A DNA stretch of 39,283 nucleotides from Candidatus Gastranaerophilales bacterium (GTDB lineage Bacteria > Cyanobacteriota > Vampirovibrionia > Gastranaerophilales > Gastranaerophilaceae). The notes below the pieces were generated by a model. That model was given only the letters and a program-made list of their open reading frames with translations. It did not search any database and was not told the DNA's origin. The position numbers and the translations under genes are program-made. This document shows, one piece after another, positions 18,250 to 26,356 of the stretch (the first letter of the stretch is position 1; each line of letters opens with the position of its first letter). Location of the stretch: contig CALUWE010000018.1 in NCBI GenBank assembly GCA_944324425.1, positions 1-39,283 of the forward strand, in the 5' to 3' direction.

Positions 18250-20184
18250 TTGAAAATATCAGACATTAAAACTCTCAATCCTTTAAGATTAGTAAAAAAC
18301 AAATCTGAACAAAACCAACCGACACTAACAACAAACGAAACAACAACCGAAGACAATGGCAATAAAATTAAATTTGTACTCGCGGGTTTAGCGGTTTTGG
18401 GCGCTGCCGCAGCAGCAGGAATAGCTGTTCGCAAAGGAAAACATGTTGATTTAAGCAGCATTGATTTTTCCGACGGAAGTGCATTTAAAAAAGACGGAAA
18501 CAAATTCAGCGGCATCATAAAAGACATTTTGCCAAACGGAGATGAAATTAAATTAAAATATAAAAACGGAGAACTTATTTCGTCTCAAAGAAAAGGTATT
18601 CAAAATTTCAAAAAGCAATATATAACAACAGACGGCCACAAAATAGTAAAAAAGACAGAAGACGGCTGCGCCGTTTTTTCAGACATAACAGAAATGGCGC
18701 ATCAGGGAAAAATTAAACAAACAGCCATACAAAGAACACAAGCTGAAGAAAACGCACAAAAAATAGCGAAAGAGGCTCAAGATAAATTCAATGCACCCTT
18801 TGAAGCAGGGCTTTCACACAAATCTGCAAAAGAATCGGCGCAAGCATTTGAACAAATTCATCAAAAAGAAATACAAGCTGAAGCACTAAAAAGAACAAAA
18901 ATGGAAGCATCAGCGGAAATTGCAGCTAAAAAAGCTCAAGATAAATTCAATGCACCCTTTGAAGCAGGGCTTTCACACAAATCTGCAAAAGAATCGGCGC
19001 AAGCATTTGAACAAATTCATCAAAAAGAAATACAAGCTGAAGCACTAAAAAGAACAAAAATGGAAGCATCAGCGGAAATTGCAGCTAAAAAAGCTCAAGA
19101 TAAATTCAATGCACCCTTTGAAGCAGGGCTTTCACACAAATCTGCAAAAGAATCGGCGCAAGATTTATTTATCGAACACAGAAAAAACAGCACCGTACAC
19201 CCTGGCTTTGATGATAAAGGCAACTTGACAAAAACCGTAATCAAAAACAAAAACGGCTCCACAATTGAAGAAATTTTTGATACGGAAGGAAACACAGTTC
19301 AAAGAATTACCAAAACACCTGACGGCAGCGTTTATTACACTTCGTACCATAACGGCATCAAAACTATTGAAAAAGACGGTTTCCATTCTTACGGCACAAA
19401 AATTACATCTCATCAGGGCGGAAAATCACAGCCCATATACAGAGAGCAGCACAATTTGCTTGAAGATTCGCATAAAACCGTTGAACATCTTGAAGACGGC
19501 ATATCAAAAACCACATATACGGCAAACGGCAAAACAACAGTTACATACAGAGATAAAAAAGGCAATATTATTGAAGAATATGTTAATTCCGCATCCTCTA
19601 AAAAAGGCGGGGATATTGGCCCATTAGACCCGGGTGCAGAAAAGGTATATGAAAAATGGTATATCGAATACGTAAAACTTTGCAAAAAATACGGGGTTGA
19701 AGTCAGACCTTGCGGGGTTGAGGGCGGCGCATTTTCACACTATTACGAACTTTTGCAAATGGAAAAAGGCCCTGAAGCTTGGGAAAGATATATAAAACTT
19801 CAGGAATACAGAAGCCAATATGATGACAATGCCGCAATTATGCAATACTTAAGAGAATTCGGCGGAAATGATATTCTTGCCGCAGCCGGATTTAATAAAG
19901 AAGTATCGAAAGTGTTAATGAAATTAGATCCTGAAACTTTAGAAGAATTGATACAAATAATGCAAAATAAAAAAATACCCGCAAATAATATTACGGGCAT
20001 GATTTGCGAAGTCTTGGATACACAATCTGTATACGGATATCAGGATATTCGTGCGGCAGCAAAAAAAGTTATTGCCAAATATAACAAACCGGTATACACA
20101 CAAGCAAGCAGCTGGGCACACAGCACCTATCAACATGCTGCAACCCAACATGCCACAAACCATGTACAACATGTACTAGCATAG
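18250..20184 (+). CDS. Membrane-anchored repeat protein, first gene of the ART pair
   Basis: The product has 644 residues and starts at TTG, supported by AAGGAAG (18237-18243) 6 nt upstream and by the N-terminal layout it shares with the next gene. Residues 1-40 are a polar tail, 41-60 an Ala/Gly-rich membrane segment, and about 76-115 a small module (DGNKFSGII...NGDEIKLKYKNGEL). Residues 176-305 hold two perfect copies and a partial third of a 53-residue, Ala/Lys/Glu-rich, probably helical repeat. Residues 310-450 contain short beta-hairpin repeats of the type xxxDxxGNxxxx. The C-terminal domain (about 460-644) is alpha-helical and unrecognised, ending in a His-rich tail. It lies 8 bp before the ADP-ribosyltransferase-like gene, so they are probably co-transcribed. 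Function unknown; a partner or parallel effector is inference. Confidence 0.85.
   Translation: MKISDIKTLNPLRLVKNKSEQNQPTLTTNETTTEDNGNKIKFVLAGLAVLGAAAAAGIAVRKGKHVDLSSIDFSDGSAFKKDGNKFSGIIKDILPNGDEIKLKYKNGELISSQRKGIQNFKKQYITTDGHKIVKKTEDGCAVFSDITEMAHQGKIKQTAIQRTQAEENAQKIAKEAQDKFNAPFEAGLSHKSAKESAQAFEQIHQKEIQAEALKRTKMEASAEIAAKKAQDKFNAPFEAGLSHKSAKESAQAFEQIHQKEIQAEALKRTKMEASAEIAAKKAQDKFNAPFEAGLSHKSAKESAQDLFIEHRKNSTVHPGFDDKGNLTKTVIKNKNGSTIEEIFDTEGNTVQRITKTPDGSVYYTSYHNGIKTIEKDGFHSYGTKITSHQGGKSQPIYREQHNLLEDSHKTVEHLEDGISKTTYTANGKTTVTYRDKKGNIIEEYVNSASSKKGGDIGPLDPGAEKVYEKWYIEYVKLCKKYGVEVRPCGVEGGAFSHYYELLQMEKGPEAWERYIKLQEYRSQYDDNAAIMQYLREFGGNDILAAAGFNKEVSKVLMKLDPETLEELIQIMQNKKIPANNITGMICEVLDTQSVYGYQDIRAAAKKVIAKYNKPVYTQASSWAHSTYQHAATQHATNHVQHVLA
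18775..19164 (+). repeat. Tandem 159-bp repeat inside the coding region (2.45 copies)
   Basis: Units 18775-18933 and 18934-19092 are identical base for base as read by eye. A third copy runs from 19093 to about 19164 and then diverges. The period is 53 codons, so the reading frame is kept. Perfect DNA identity, including silent positions, points to very recent duplication or ongoing recombination, and copy number may vary between strains. Confidence 0.93.
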
Positions 20185-20192
20185 GATAAAAA

Positions 20193-21311
20193 ATGATAAA
20201 CAAAATAAACAGCATCAGAAATATTAAGTACAACATTGCAGCAAAAAGCGACTCAAAAAACGGGAATCAAACAAACCCGATAAATAAAAAAGTGGTACTG
20301 GGCGCACTTATCGGACTTGCCGCAGCAGGCGCCGCTTCTGTTGCAATAATTAAAAAGAAAAACGCTTCCGCTGCCATTGAAAGCGGAAAAGAAACCGTTG
20401 AAAAACTGGCCGCCACCTTTAAAAAAGGAATTGCATACGACAACAATGGCAATATTTTCACGGGAACAATGCTAAAAACAGGTGCTAACGGCGAACAATT
20501 TGCAATAGATATTAAAGACGGCATTATTCAACAATCAACAAAAACATTAAAAGACGGCACAATCGATTGGGTTAAAAAATATTACAGAGATGACTACCAA
20601 AATAAAATCACTGATGTTTTAACTCCCGATAATGAAGGCGCATTGGCAATAAGCAAAAGAATTCTTTCCGGCAAAGACAAGCTGGCCATATATAAAGGTG
20701 AAAATGTTGTTGAACAATATTGGTACAACACCCCTGAAGGTTTTCAAAGAGTCGATCAATTCATAGACAAAAGCAATATTAAAAGACACCAACCCACACA
20801 ACATTTTTATTTGCAAAACGGAATACAGATTAATTCGTTTTTAAGAGACGGAAAATTCAGACACCCCAATATATCCCAAGATTGTATCCATTACGAATTT
20901 CTTGATGATCCGAAAATTCCGGAATATGCGAAAGAAAAAGTAAGAGATTTAATGACAAGCCACAGATATATTCTTGATACAATTGATGAATTGGATGTAT
21001 TGACACGCACTTCAAGCACAAAAGAACCGATGGTTGTATACAGAAACGCTCCGAAATGGTGGGTTGATAAAGCAAAAGACGGCATTTTAGATGACAGGGC
21101 TTTTTGTTCAACTTCAACCGTAAAAGGTGCTTCGATGGAAGGTCTTTATATTGGTAAAGATGCAAAAGACGGCATTACATACAAAATACATCTTCCAAAA
21201 GGAACCCCGTTCTACGATTTAAGGCATACAAGCGAAAAAGAAATGCTTCTTCCAAGAAACGGCCGCTTCAGAGTATTGAGCGACAATGAACTTGAATATA
21301 TTTTAGAATAA
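20193..21311 (+). CDS. Membrane-anchored putative mono-ADP-ribosyltransferase (R-S-E type)
   Basis: The product has 372 residues. Residues 1-32 are a polar tail, 33-53 an Ala/Gly-rich membrane segment followed by KKK, and 82-115 a small module (NNGNIFTGTM...NGEQFAIDIKDG) that aligns with the upstream protein. The C-terminal third (about 245-372) shows the R-STS-ExE signature of ADP-ribosyltransferase toxins: R284 in VVYRN, STS 306-308 in RAFCSTS, and E348-K-E350 followed by MLLPRNGRFRVL. In this fold the second Glu of ExE is catalytic, Arg and STS hold NAD, and transfer is usually to Arg or a similar side chain. The target cannot be inferred. Start ATG with AGGAT overlapping the upstream stop region. 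No immunity or ADP-ribosylhydrolase gene was recognised nearby. Its stop lies one base from the convergent symporter gene. Confidence 0.82.
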   Translation: MINKINSIRNIKYNIAAKSDSKNGNQTNPINKKVVLGALIGLAAAGAASVAIIKKKNASAAIESGKETVEKLAATFKKGIAYDNNGNIFTGTMLKTGANGEQFAIDIKDGIIQQSTKTLKDGTIDWVKKYYRDDYQNKITDVLTPDNEGALAISKRILSGKDKLAIYKGENVVEQYWYNTPEGFQRVDQFIDKSNIKRHQPTQHFYLQNGIQINSFLRDGKFRHPNISQDCIHYEFLDDPKIPEYAKEKVRDLMTSHRYILDTIDELDVLTRTSSTKEPMVVYRNAPKWWVDKAKDGILDDRAFCSTSTVKGASMEGLYIGKDAKDGITYKIHLPKGTPFYDLRHTSEKEMLLPRNGRFRVLSDNELEYILE

Positions 21312-21312
21312 A

Positions 21313-22713
21313 TTATTCGTTTTCATTATTTGCAATTTTAACAACAACTTTTGTTAAGGCAAAAAGTGCTATGGCGTTTGGAATAACCATTAAATTGTTG
21401 AACATATCGGTTAGCTCCCAAACAAAATCTGATGAAACAAGGCTGCCCAGCATAATAAAGCAAAGAGCAAGAACCATATAAATTGTTTCTGCAATTTTAG
21501 GGTGTTTTTTTCCAAAAAGATATATAACATTAATTTTCCCAAATAAATTCCAACTTAAAATGGTTGAAAAAGCAAAGAAAAATAGGCAAATTGCAACAAA
21601 AATAGCGCCTAGTGAATTGCCAAAAATTGTGCCGAATGCCGTTTGAACCAAATTTGTTTTATTTAAAATGTTCATAACAGCTTCTGTATAACCGTTAGAT
21701 AAGGCGCCATCTGAGGTATATAAAGTTGAAATTACAATTAAAGCATTTAAAGTTAAAATTATAAAAGTATCCACAAAAACACCAATCATAGCAACCGTGC
21801 CTTGAATATGTGGGTCTTTAACATTTGCAAGTGCGTGCGCATGCGGGGTTGAACCCATGCCTGCTTCATTTGAAAATAAGCCTCTTTTTGCACCTTGGCT
21901 TATTGCTTGTTTTATTGCATACCCAAAACTTCCGCCTAAAATTGCCTGCGGCATAAAAGCATATTTAAAAATCATATAAAAAGTATCGGGGATATATTTT
22001 ATTCTTGCAATTAAAATAATAAGCCCGCCTATAATGAAAAACAAAGCCATAAAAGGAACAATTTTTTCAACAACAACGGCAAGTCGTTTTATTCCGCCGA
22101 TAAAAATAATTCCGCAAATTATAACAAGCAAAATTCCCATAATATAAGGTTTAATGTGAAAGGCTGTTTCCATGGAACAAGCAATAGAATTTGATTGCAC
22201 CATACACCCCATAAACCCTAAAGCTAAAATTATTGCAACGGCAAAAAAGCCTGCCAAAAATTTACCGAATTTTCCCTTAAATGCTGTTGTAATATAATAA
22301 ACGGGGCCGCCTTTAATTTTCCCCATATCATCAATTCTTCTTGTTTTAACGGCTAAAGTGGCTTCTGCATAAATTGTTGCCATTCCAAAAAAGGCAATCA
22401 CCCACATCCAAAAAATTGCGCCCGGGCCGCCTATTAAAATGGCGCCTGAAGCTCCCACAATGTTTCCTGTCCCCACTTGTGCAGCAACTGCCGTTGCCAG
22501 TGCTTGAAAACTTGTCATACTGTGGGGGTGGTTTTTATCAAAAATATGGAATTCGCCGAATAAATTTTTAATACCGTCAACAAAACATCTTATCTGAATG
22601 AATTTTGTTTTAATTGAATACCAAACGCCGACACCCACAAGCAAAAACACTAAGATATAATTAGATAAATATTCATTGAATTTAACCACAAAAGGGTATA
22701 AAAAATCTTCCAT
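21313..22713 (-). CDS. Alanine/glycine:cation (Na+ or H+) symporter, AGCS family
   Basis: The protein has 466 residues with about ten hydrophobic membrane helices. The family block GTGNIVGASGAILIGGPGAI lies at 81-100, followed by GPVYYI (136-141) and the SNEAGMGSTPHAHA segment in the second half. AGCS proteins import alanine or glycine with sodium or protons across the inner membrane. Length and motifs are normal and no truncation is seen. A perfect -10 TATAAT lies on the minus strand at 22756-22751, but no good -35 was found. Substrate preference (Ala, Gly or another small amino acid) is not decided by the sequence. Confidence 0.93.
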   Translation of the reverse strand: MEDFLYPFVVKFNEYLSNYILVFLLVGVGVWYSIKTKFIQIRCFVDGIKNLFGEFHIFDKNHPHSMTSFQALATAVAAQVGTGNIVGASGAILIGGPGAIFWMWVIAFFGMATIYAEATLAVKTRRIDDMGKIKGGPVYYITTAFKGKFGKFLAGFFAVAIILALGFMGCMVQSNSIACSMETAFHIKPYIMGILLVIICGIIFIGGIKRLAVVVEKIVPFMALFFIIGGLIILIARIKYIPDTFYMIFKYAFMPQAILGGSFGYAIKQAISQGAKRGLFSNEAGMGSTPHAHALANVKDPHIQGTVAMIGVFVDTFIILTLNALIVISTLYTSDGALSNGYTEAVMNILNKTNLVQTAFGTIFGNSLGAIFVAICLFFFAFSTILSWNLFGKINVIYLFGKKHPKIAETIYMVLALCFIMLGSLVSSDFVWELTDMFNNLMVIPNAIALFALTKVVVKIANNENE

Positions 22714-22750
22714 TAATCTTATTTAACCTTATTTTCAGGGTGCAAAATTT

Positions 22751-22756
22751 ATTATA
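22751..22756 (-). promoter_or_regulatory. Possible -10 box of the AGCS symporter gene
   Basis: TATAAT reads on the minus strand about 38 nt upstream of the ATG. The region 17 nt further upstream is an A/T tract without a recognisable -35, so this is only a partial promoter match in AT-rich DNA. Confidence 0.35.
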
Positions 22757-22854
22757 CTTAAAAAAATAAAATAAAAAAATGAACAATTTTTTTAAAATTT
22801 CGTTTAACCTAATGTGAAGGGAAAAACAAAAAAATTTTTATAGGAGAAAATATT

Positions 22855-23214
22855 ATGTCAGATGAAAACAAAAATTTAGAAGTTCAAGAAGTTAAAGAAG
22901 AAAAAAAATGTTTCTGCAAATCGGAAGAATTTAAAAAATTTTTAATTGTTACCTTTGGAAGCTTTGTTGGTGTATTTTTAGCTTTAAGCCTATTTGCGGC
23001 ACTTAATAGACCCCCAATGCCACCTATGCCGCACCATTTTGGCCCAAGACCTGCAATTGAACACCAATTTAGAGGCGATTTTGACGGGCCCAAAGCTCAT
23101 AAATTTCACAAACACCATGGCCCTAAAGCTCACCCTATGCACAAAGATATGAGACCCGATGCTCCAATGCCAAGAGATTTAAGGGATGTAGAAGCTCCAA
23201 GGCCTGTTAAATAA
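22855..23214 (+). CDS. Small single-pass membrane protein with His/Pro-rich exported tail
   Basis: The product has 119 residues. Residues 1-28 are charged and include a CFC pair (19-21), about 29-49 form one membrane helix (FLIVTFGSFVGVFLALSLFAAL), and 50-119 are Pro-, His-, Lys- and Met-rich with repeated GPKAH and MP segments. With a charged N-tail inside, the His-rich tail would face the periplasm. A metal-binding or envelope role is plausible, but there is no recognised family. A good Shine-Dalgarno (AGGAG, about 22842-22846) precedes the ATG and a strong terminator follows. It is a stand-alone gene, divergent from the symporter. Confidence 0.8.
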   Translation: MSDENKNLEVQEVKEEKKCFCKSEEFKKFLIVTFGSFVGVFLALSLFAALNRPPMPPMPHHFGPRPAIEHQFRGDFDGPKAHKFHKHHGPKAHPMHKDMRPDAPMPRDLRDVEAPRPVK

Positions 23215-23249
23215 ATTTAACTACTGTTTTTCATTCCGTTATTTCTGGA

Positions 23250-23282
23250 AAGAGGGGTAAAAAAAATTACCTCTCTTTTTTT
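23250..23282. terminator. Intrinsic terminator between the convergent small membrane protein and second autotransporter
   Basis: An 11-bp stem pairs 23250-23260 with 23267-23277 (one G-T wobble) around an A-rich 6-nt loop, with the T-run reaching 23282. A-residues on the left side make it usable from both strands. The minus-strand autotransporter stop (23281-23283) abuts it. Confidence 0.8.
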
Positions 23283-26268
23283 ATATGCTTATTCTAACCC
23301 CTAAAACAAGCGCTACGCCGTTTCTTCCCCCGTTTCTTATCATGCCTTCAAAAAAGGCTGTAACTCTGTCTTTAAACCTTTTTTGAATCCCAAAACCGTA
23401 TTGAACGTAAGGCTTTATCGATAAATTTGGAAGATAAACATCGTTTGCCTGAAATTTTGCCTTATCTATTAAATTCCAAGCAAATGAAACCGCTAAATAA
23501 GGTTGAAGATAATCTTTAAAATTGCCTATTAATTTAAAAGAAGGCTCTATATGAAGAGCATTTATCGGCTTTGCATTTATATGAACATCTGATGAAGTTG
23601 TATAGTTAAAAGTATTAATAAAGGTATATGACGCCATAATTGAAGGCTGCAAAATAAGTCTGTTATTTAAAACGGGGAAATTAAGCCCTGTTTTTTGGGC
23701 AAGCCCTGTATTTAACATATTAAAATCATCCGAACCAAAAGATGTATGGGCTTTTGCGGAATTTGCACCAACGTTTGCAGTTAATATTGAAAAGAAATTT
23801 TTCTTATAAATTGCGCCCGTCAGCCCAAACAAGCCTCCGTTATTATAAATGTCATTCCCCAAATATGCCTGATGAGAGCCATTGTAGCCAAAATAAGCGC
23901 CATATAAAGAATACCAATTATTTTTTAATTTAATAAGGCTTGATTCTCCCCCGACAATTCCCCCATACATAACATTTGAAACATCAGGCCCGTTTTTAAT
24001 CGGGACATTTTCAAAAACGGAATACGGCTTAAACCAAATTCCTCTTCTTTCTTCGGGAATTAAAATGGGAGAAAACGTAAAATTATTAACTGATGCTATT
24101 TTATTTTTATCATCAAAACCCCCTAAAATACCCTGTTTTTCAATCATCACCATATCAAGGTTTGAAAAAGCGTTTTTATAGGTTTCAAGACTGACTAAAT
24201 AACCCCCTAATTGTGCTGCTATCGGGGAAGATAAAATTGAAGGGTTAAAACCTTCCCTTGTAAAATTAAAGTTGCCGCTTTCAATGTCATAGCTTGAATA
24301 ATAATCATAAATCGGGGTTTCAATTGTTTTATTTTCATATGAAACATAATTTTTAAGGGTTGAATTTGCAAAAGGAATTGTGATTGTTTCACTTTCAGGA
24401 ACTCCTTCAGGTAAAATGTTTTTTACAAATAAATTGCCTGAACCGTTTATGGAATTTGCATTTATTGTATCCATAATTTTATTTTGCAAATTTGCATCGA
24501 CAAAAAGGTTAGTTTGCCCGTTTAAAGTCAGGTTGCCATAGTTTATATTGTTAATTTCACCGTTTTGCATATTAAAATTTACACCGTTATCAAAAATGGT
24601 ATTTGAAGCTGAAAAATAACTTGCATTTTTTAAAAGGTTAATTGTTCCTTCTTCAAAATTAAAATCGCCCGTGTAATTTTCATTAATTCCGCCTAAATTA
24701 AGAGTTCCCGTGCCATTTTTATTAACCGTGCCGTTGCCTTCAATTCCGCTTAAAATGTTTGTTGTGCCGTTCCCCTGAATTGTAACCGTTCCGTTGTCAT
24801 TATAAATATCATTCAGTTGGTTATTGCCGTTTAAATTATTGTCAAAATTAGAATCTTCAATAACAACCGTTCCTAAATTGTAAATTCCGCCGCCGTCGCC
24901 GCTTTGTGCCGAAGATGAAATTTTGTTGTTTTCAATATTTGAATTTAAAATGGTTAATCTTCCGTTTGTATTATTATAAATTGTGCCGCCTTCAGTTGTT
25001 GAGCCTGATGTAACGGAATTATTTGAAATTTCGGTTGATTCAATTAAAAGGTTTGAGCTGTTATAAATAGCACCCCCTTTTATATTGCCCGATGAGCCGC
25101 CATCTGTATAATTATTTGTTATTACGCTATTTTTAATTGTACTGTTGCCGTTATTAAAAATTACTGCACCGTCAATATTTTCTCCGTTACCGGTTGAAAT
25201 TTCATTTTGTGTAAAGGTTGAATTTTCAATATTTAAAACGTTTGTATTATATCTGGTATTTATAACACCCCCAATTATATCAACATCTTCCACCCCCGTT
25301 GTTTTATTTGAAGAAAAAGTTGTATTTTGAATTGAGGTTGTTCCTATGTTATATATAGTACCGCCTGCAATCAGCGAGCTGTCATTTGAATTGGTTAAAT
25401 TATTATTAAATGTTGAATTTGAAATAGTTAAAGAATTATTGTTAAATATAACTCCGCCTGAAGTTGTCGTGTTTATAACACCTGATGAACCGTTGCCGCT
25501 AAAAGTTGAATTATCTATTGTGATAGTTCCCGAATTATAAATAGCGCCGCCTGAAGCAGTTGAGCCTTCGGTTACAATGGCTTGGTTATTTTCAAATAGG
25601 CTTGAATATATTTTAATATCGCCGTTATTGTAAATTGCACCGCCGGATGAACCACCCGAGCTTGTTGCATAATTATTTTTAAAAACGGAATTTTGAACTA
25701 TTATATTTGCACTTGCCGAAGCCGGTTTTCCGTTTGCAATCGCACCGCCGTATGATAAGCCGCCGTCTGCATAATTGTTTTCAAAAAGAGTAGAATTTAT
25801 GTTCATTGTGCTGTTTTGCATATTATAAATTGCGCCGCCTGCACCGAAATTAATGCTTCCGGAATCGGCATAATTGTTTGCAAAATATGAATTATTTATA
25901 TCAATGGTGCCGCCTTCATTGTAAATTGCGCCCGCATAATATGAGGAAGCGCCGCTTTCTAATTGCCCTTTAAAATTCGTCATTCTTATTTGGTCAAATA
26001 CGCTGTCTTTATTTAAAAGAAACCCGCCGTAAGTATTTTCACCGTCTAAATAATGATTTTGCCCGTCAAAATTGATGTTTAAATCCAAAAAATTGCTTCC
26101 TATTGTGGAAGTTGAAGTCAAATTATCCAATATTTGAATTGTATCCCCGTTTGAAGGGTGTGAATCCATGAGCTCATTAAATGTTGCAACTTGAATATTG
26201 TTTGCTGCTGCAATTTGTACAACAAACAAAAACCCAAAAGTAATTAAAAAAAATTTATAATTTCGCAT
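23281..26268 (-). CDS. Autotransporter with polymorphic-membrane-protein-like passenger
   Basis: The protein has 995 residues. Residues 1-22 are a signal peptide (probable cleavage AAA before NNIQ). The passenger to about residue 540 is built from repeated GG[AGTV]I(Y/F)N units with S-x-F-x-x-N motifs, typical of right-handed beta-helices of the chlamydial Pmp type. One autotransporter-associated strand repeat (GTGTLNLGGINENYTG) follows. The C-terminal 280 or so residues are a beta-barrel sharing GYNGSHQ, ANVGA, INTFNYT, ANDVYLP and NGGRNG blocks with the giant autotransporter. Here the chain ends on the last strand without an added tail. No protease or enzyme domain is visible, so adhesion or cell-surface display is the likely role. 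No Shine-Dalgarno is evident; the start is set by the signal peptide. Confidence 0.92.
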   Translation of the reverse strand: MRNYKFFLITFGFLFVVQIAAANNIQVATFNELMDSHPSNGDTIQILDNLTSTSTIGSNFLDLNINFDGQNHYLDGENTYGGFLLNKDSVFDQIRMTNFKGQLESGASSYYAGAIYNEGGTIDINNSYFANNYADSGSINFGAGGAIYNMQNSTMNINSTLFENNYADGGLSYGGAIANGKPASASANIIVQNSVFKNNYATSSGGSSGGAIYNNGDIKIYSSLFENNQAIVTEGSTASGGAIYNSGTITIDNSTFSGNGSSGVINTTTSGGVIFNNNSLTISNSTFNNNLTNSNDSSLIAGGTIYNIGTTSIQNTTFSSNKTTGVEDVDIIGGVINTRYNTNVLNIENSTFTQNEISTGNGENIDGAVIFNNGNSTIKNSVITNNYTDGGSSGNIKGGAIYNSSNLLIESTEISNNSVTSGSTTEGGTIYNNTNGRLTILNSNIENNKISSSAQSGDGGGIYNLGTVVIEDSNFDNNLNGNNQLNDIYNDNGTVTIQGNGTTNILSGIEGNGTVNKNGTGTLNLGGINENYTGDFNFEEGTINLLKNASYFSASNTIFDNGVNFNMQNGEINNINYGNLTLNGQTNLFVDANLQNKIMDTINANSINGSGNLFVKNILPEGVPESETITIPFANSTLKNYVSYENKTIETPIYDYYSSYDIESGNFNFTREGFNPSILSSPIAAQLGGYLVSLETYKNAFSNLDMVMIEKQGILGGFDDKNKIASVNNFTFSPILIPEERRGIWFKPYSVFENVPIKNGPDVSNVMYGGIVGGESSLIKLKNNWYSLYGAYFGYNGSHQAYLGNDIYNNGGLFGLTGAIYKKNFFSILTANVGANSAKAHTSFGSDDFNMLNTGLAQKTGLNFPVLNNRLILQPSIMASYTFINTFNYTTSSDVHINAKPINALHIEPSFKLIGNFKDYLQPYLAVSFAWNLIDKAKFQANDVYLPNLSIKPYVQYGFGIQKRFKDRVTAFFEGMIRNGGRNGVALVLGVRISI

Positions 26269-26311
26269 GGGACAATATTATTTTGGTTTATTGCCCCAAT
26301 CTATTAATCAA

Positions 26312-26345
26312 AAGGCTATTGTTTTTCGGTTAATTTTTTAGCCTT
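26312..26345 (-). terminator. Weak terminator-like hairpin after the 743-residue gene
   Basis: AAGGCTA (26312-26318) pairs with TAGCCTT (26339-26345) around a 20-nt loop. On the minus strand it is followed by only a short T-run, so termination may be leaky into the autotransporter gene downstream. Confidence 0.3.
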
Positions 26346-26356
26346 GTGGATTAAAA

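Noticed and set aside
18775..19164. Direct repeats considered as a CRISPR array
   Set aside because: The units are 159 bp, contiguous without spacers, and in frame within a coding region.
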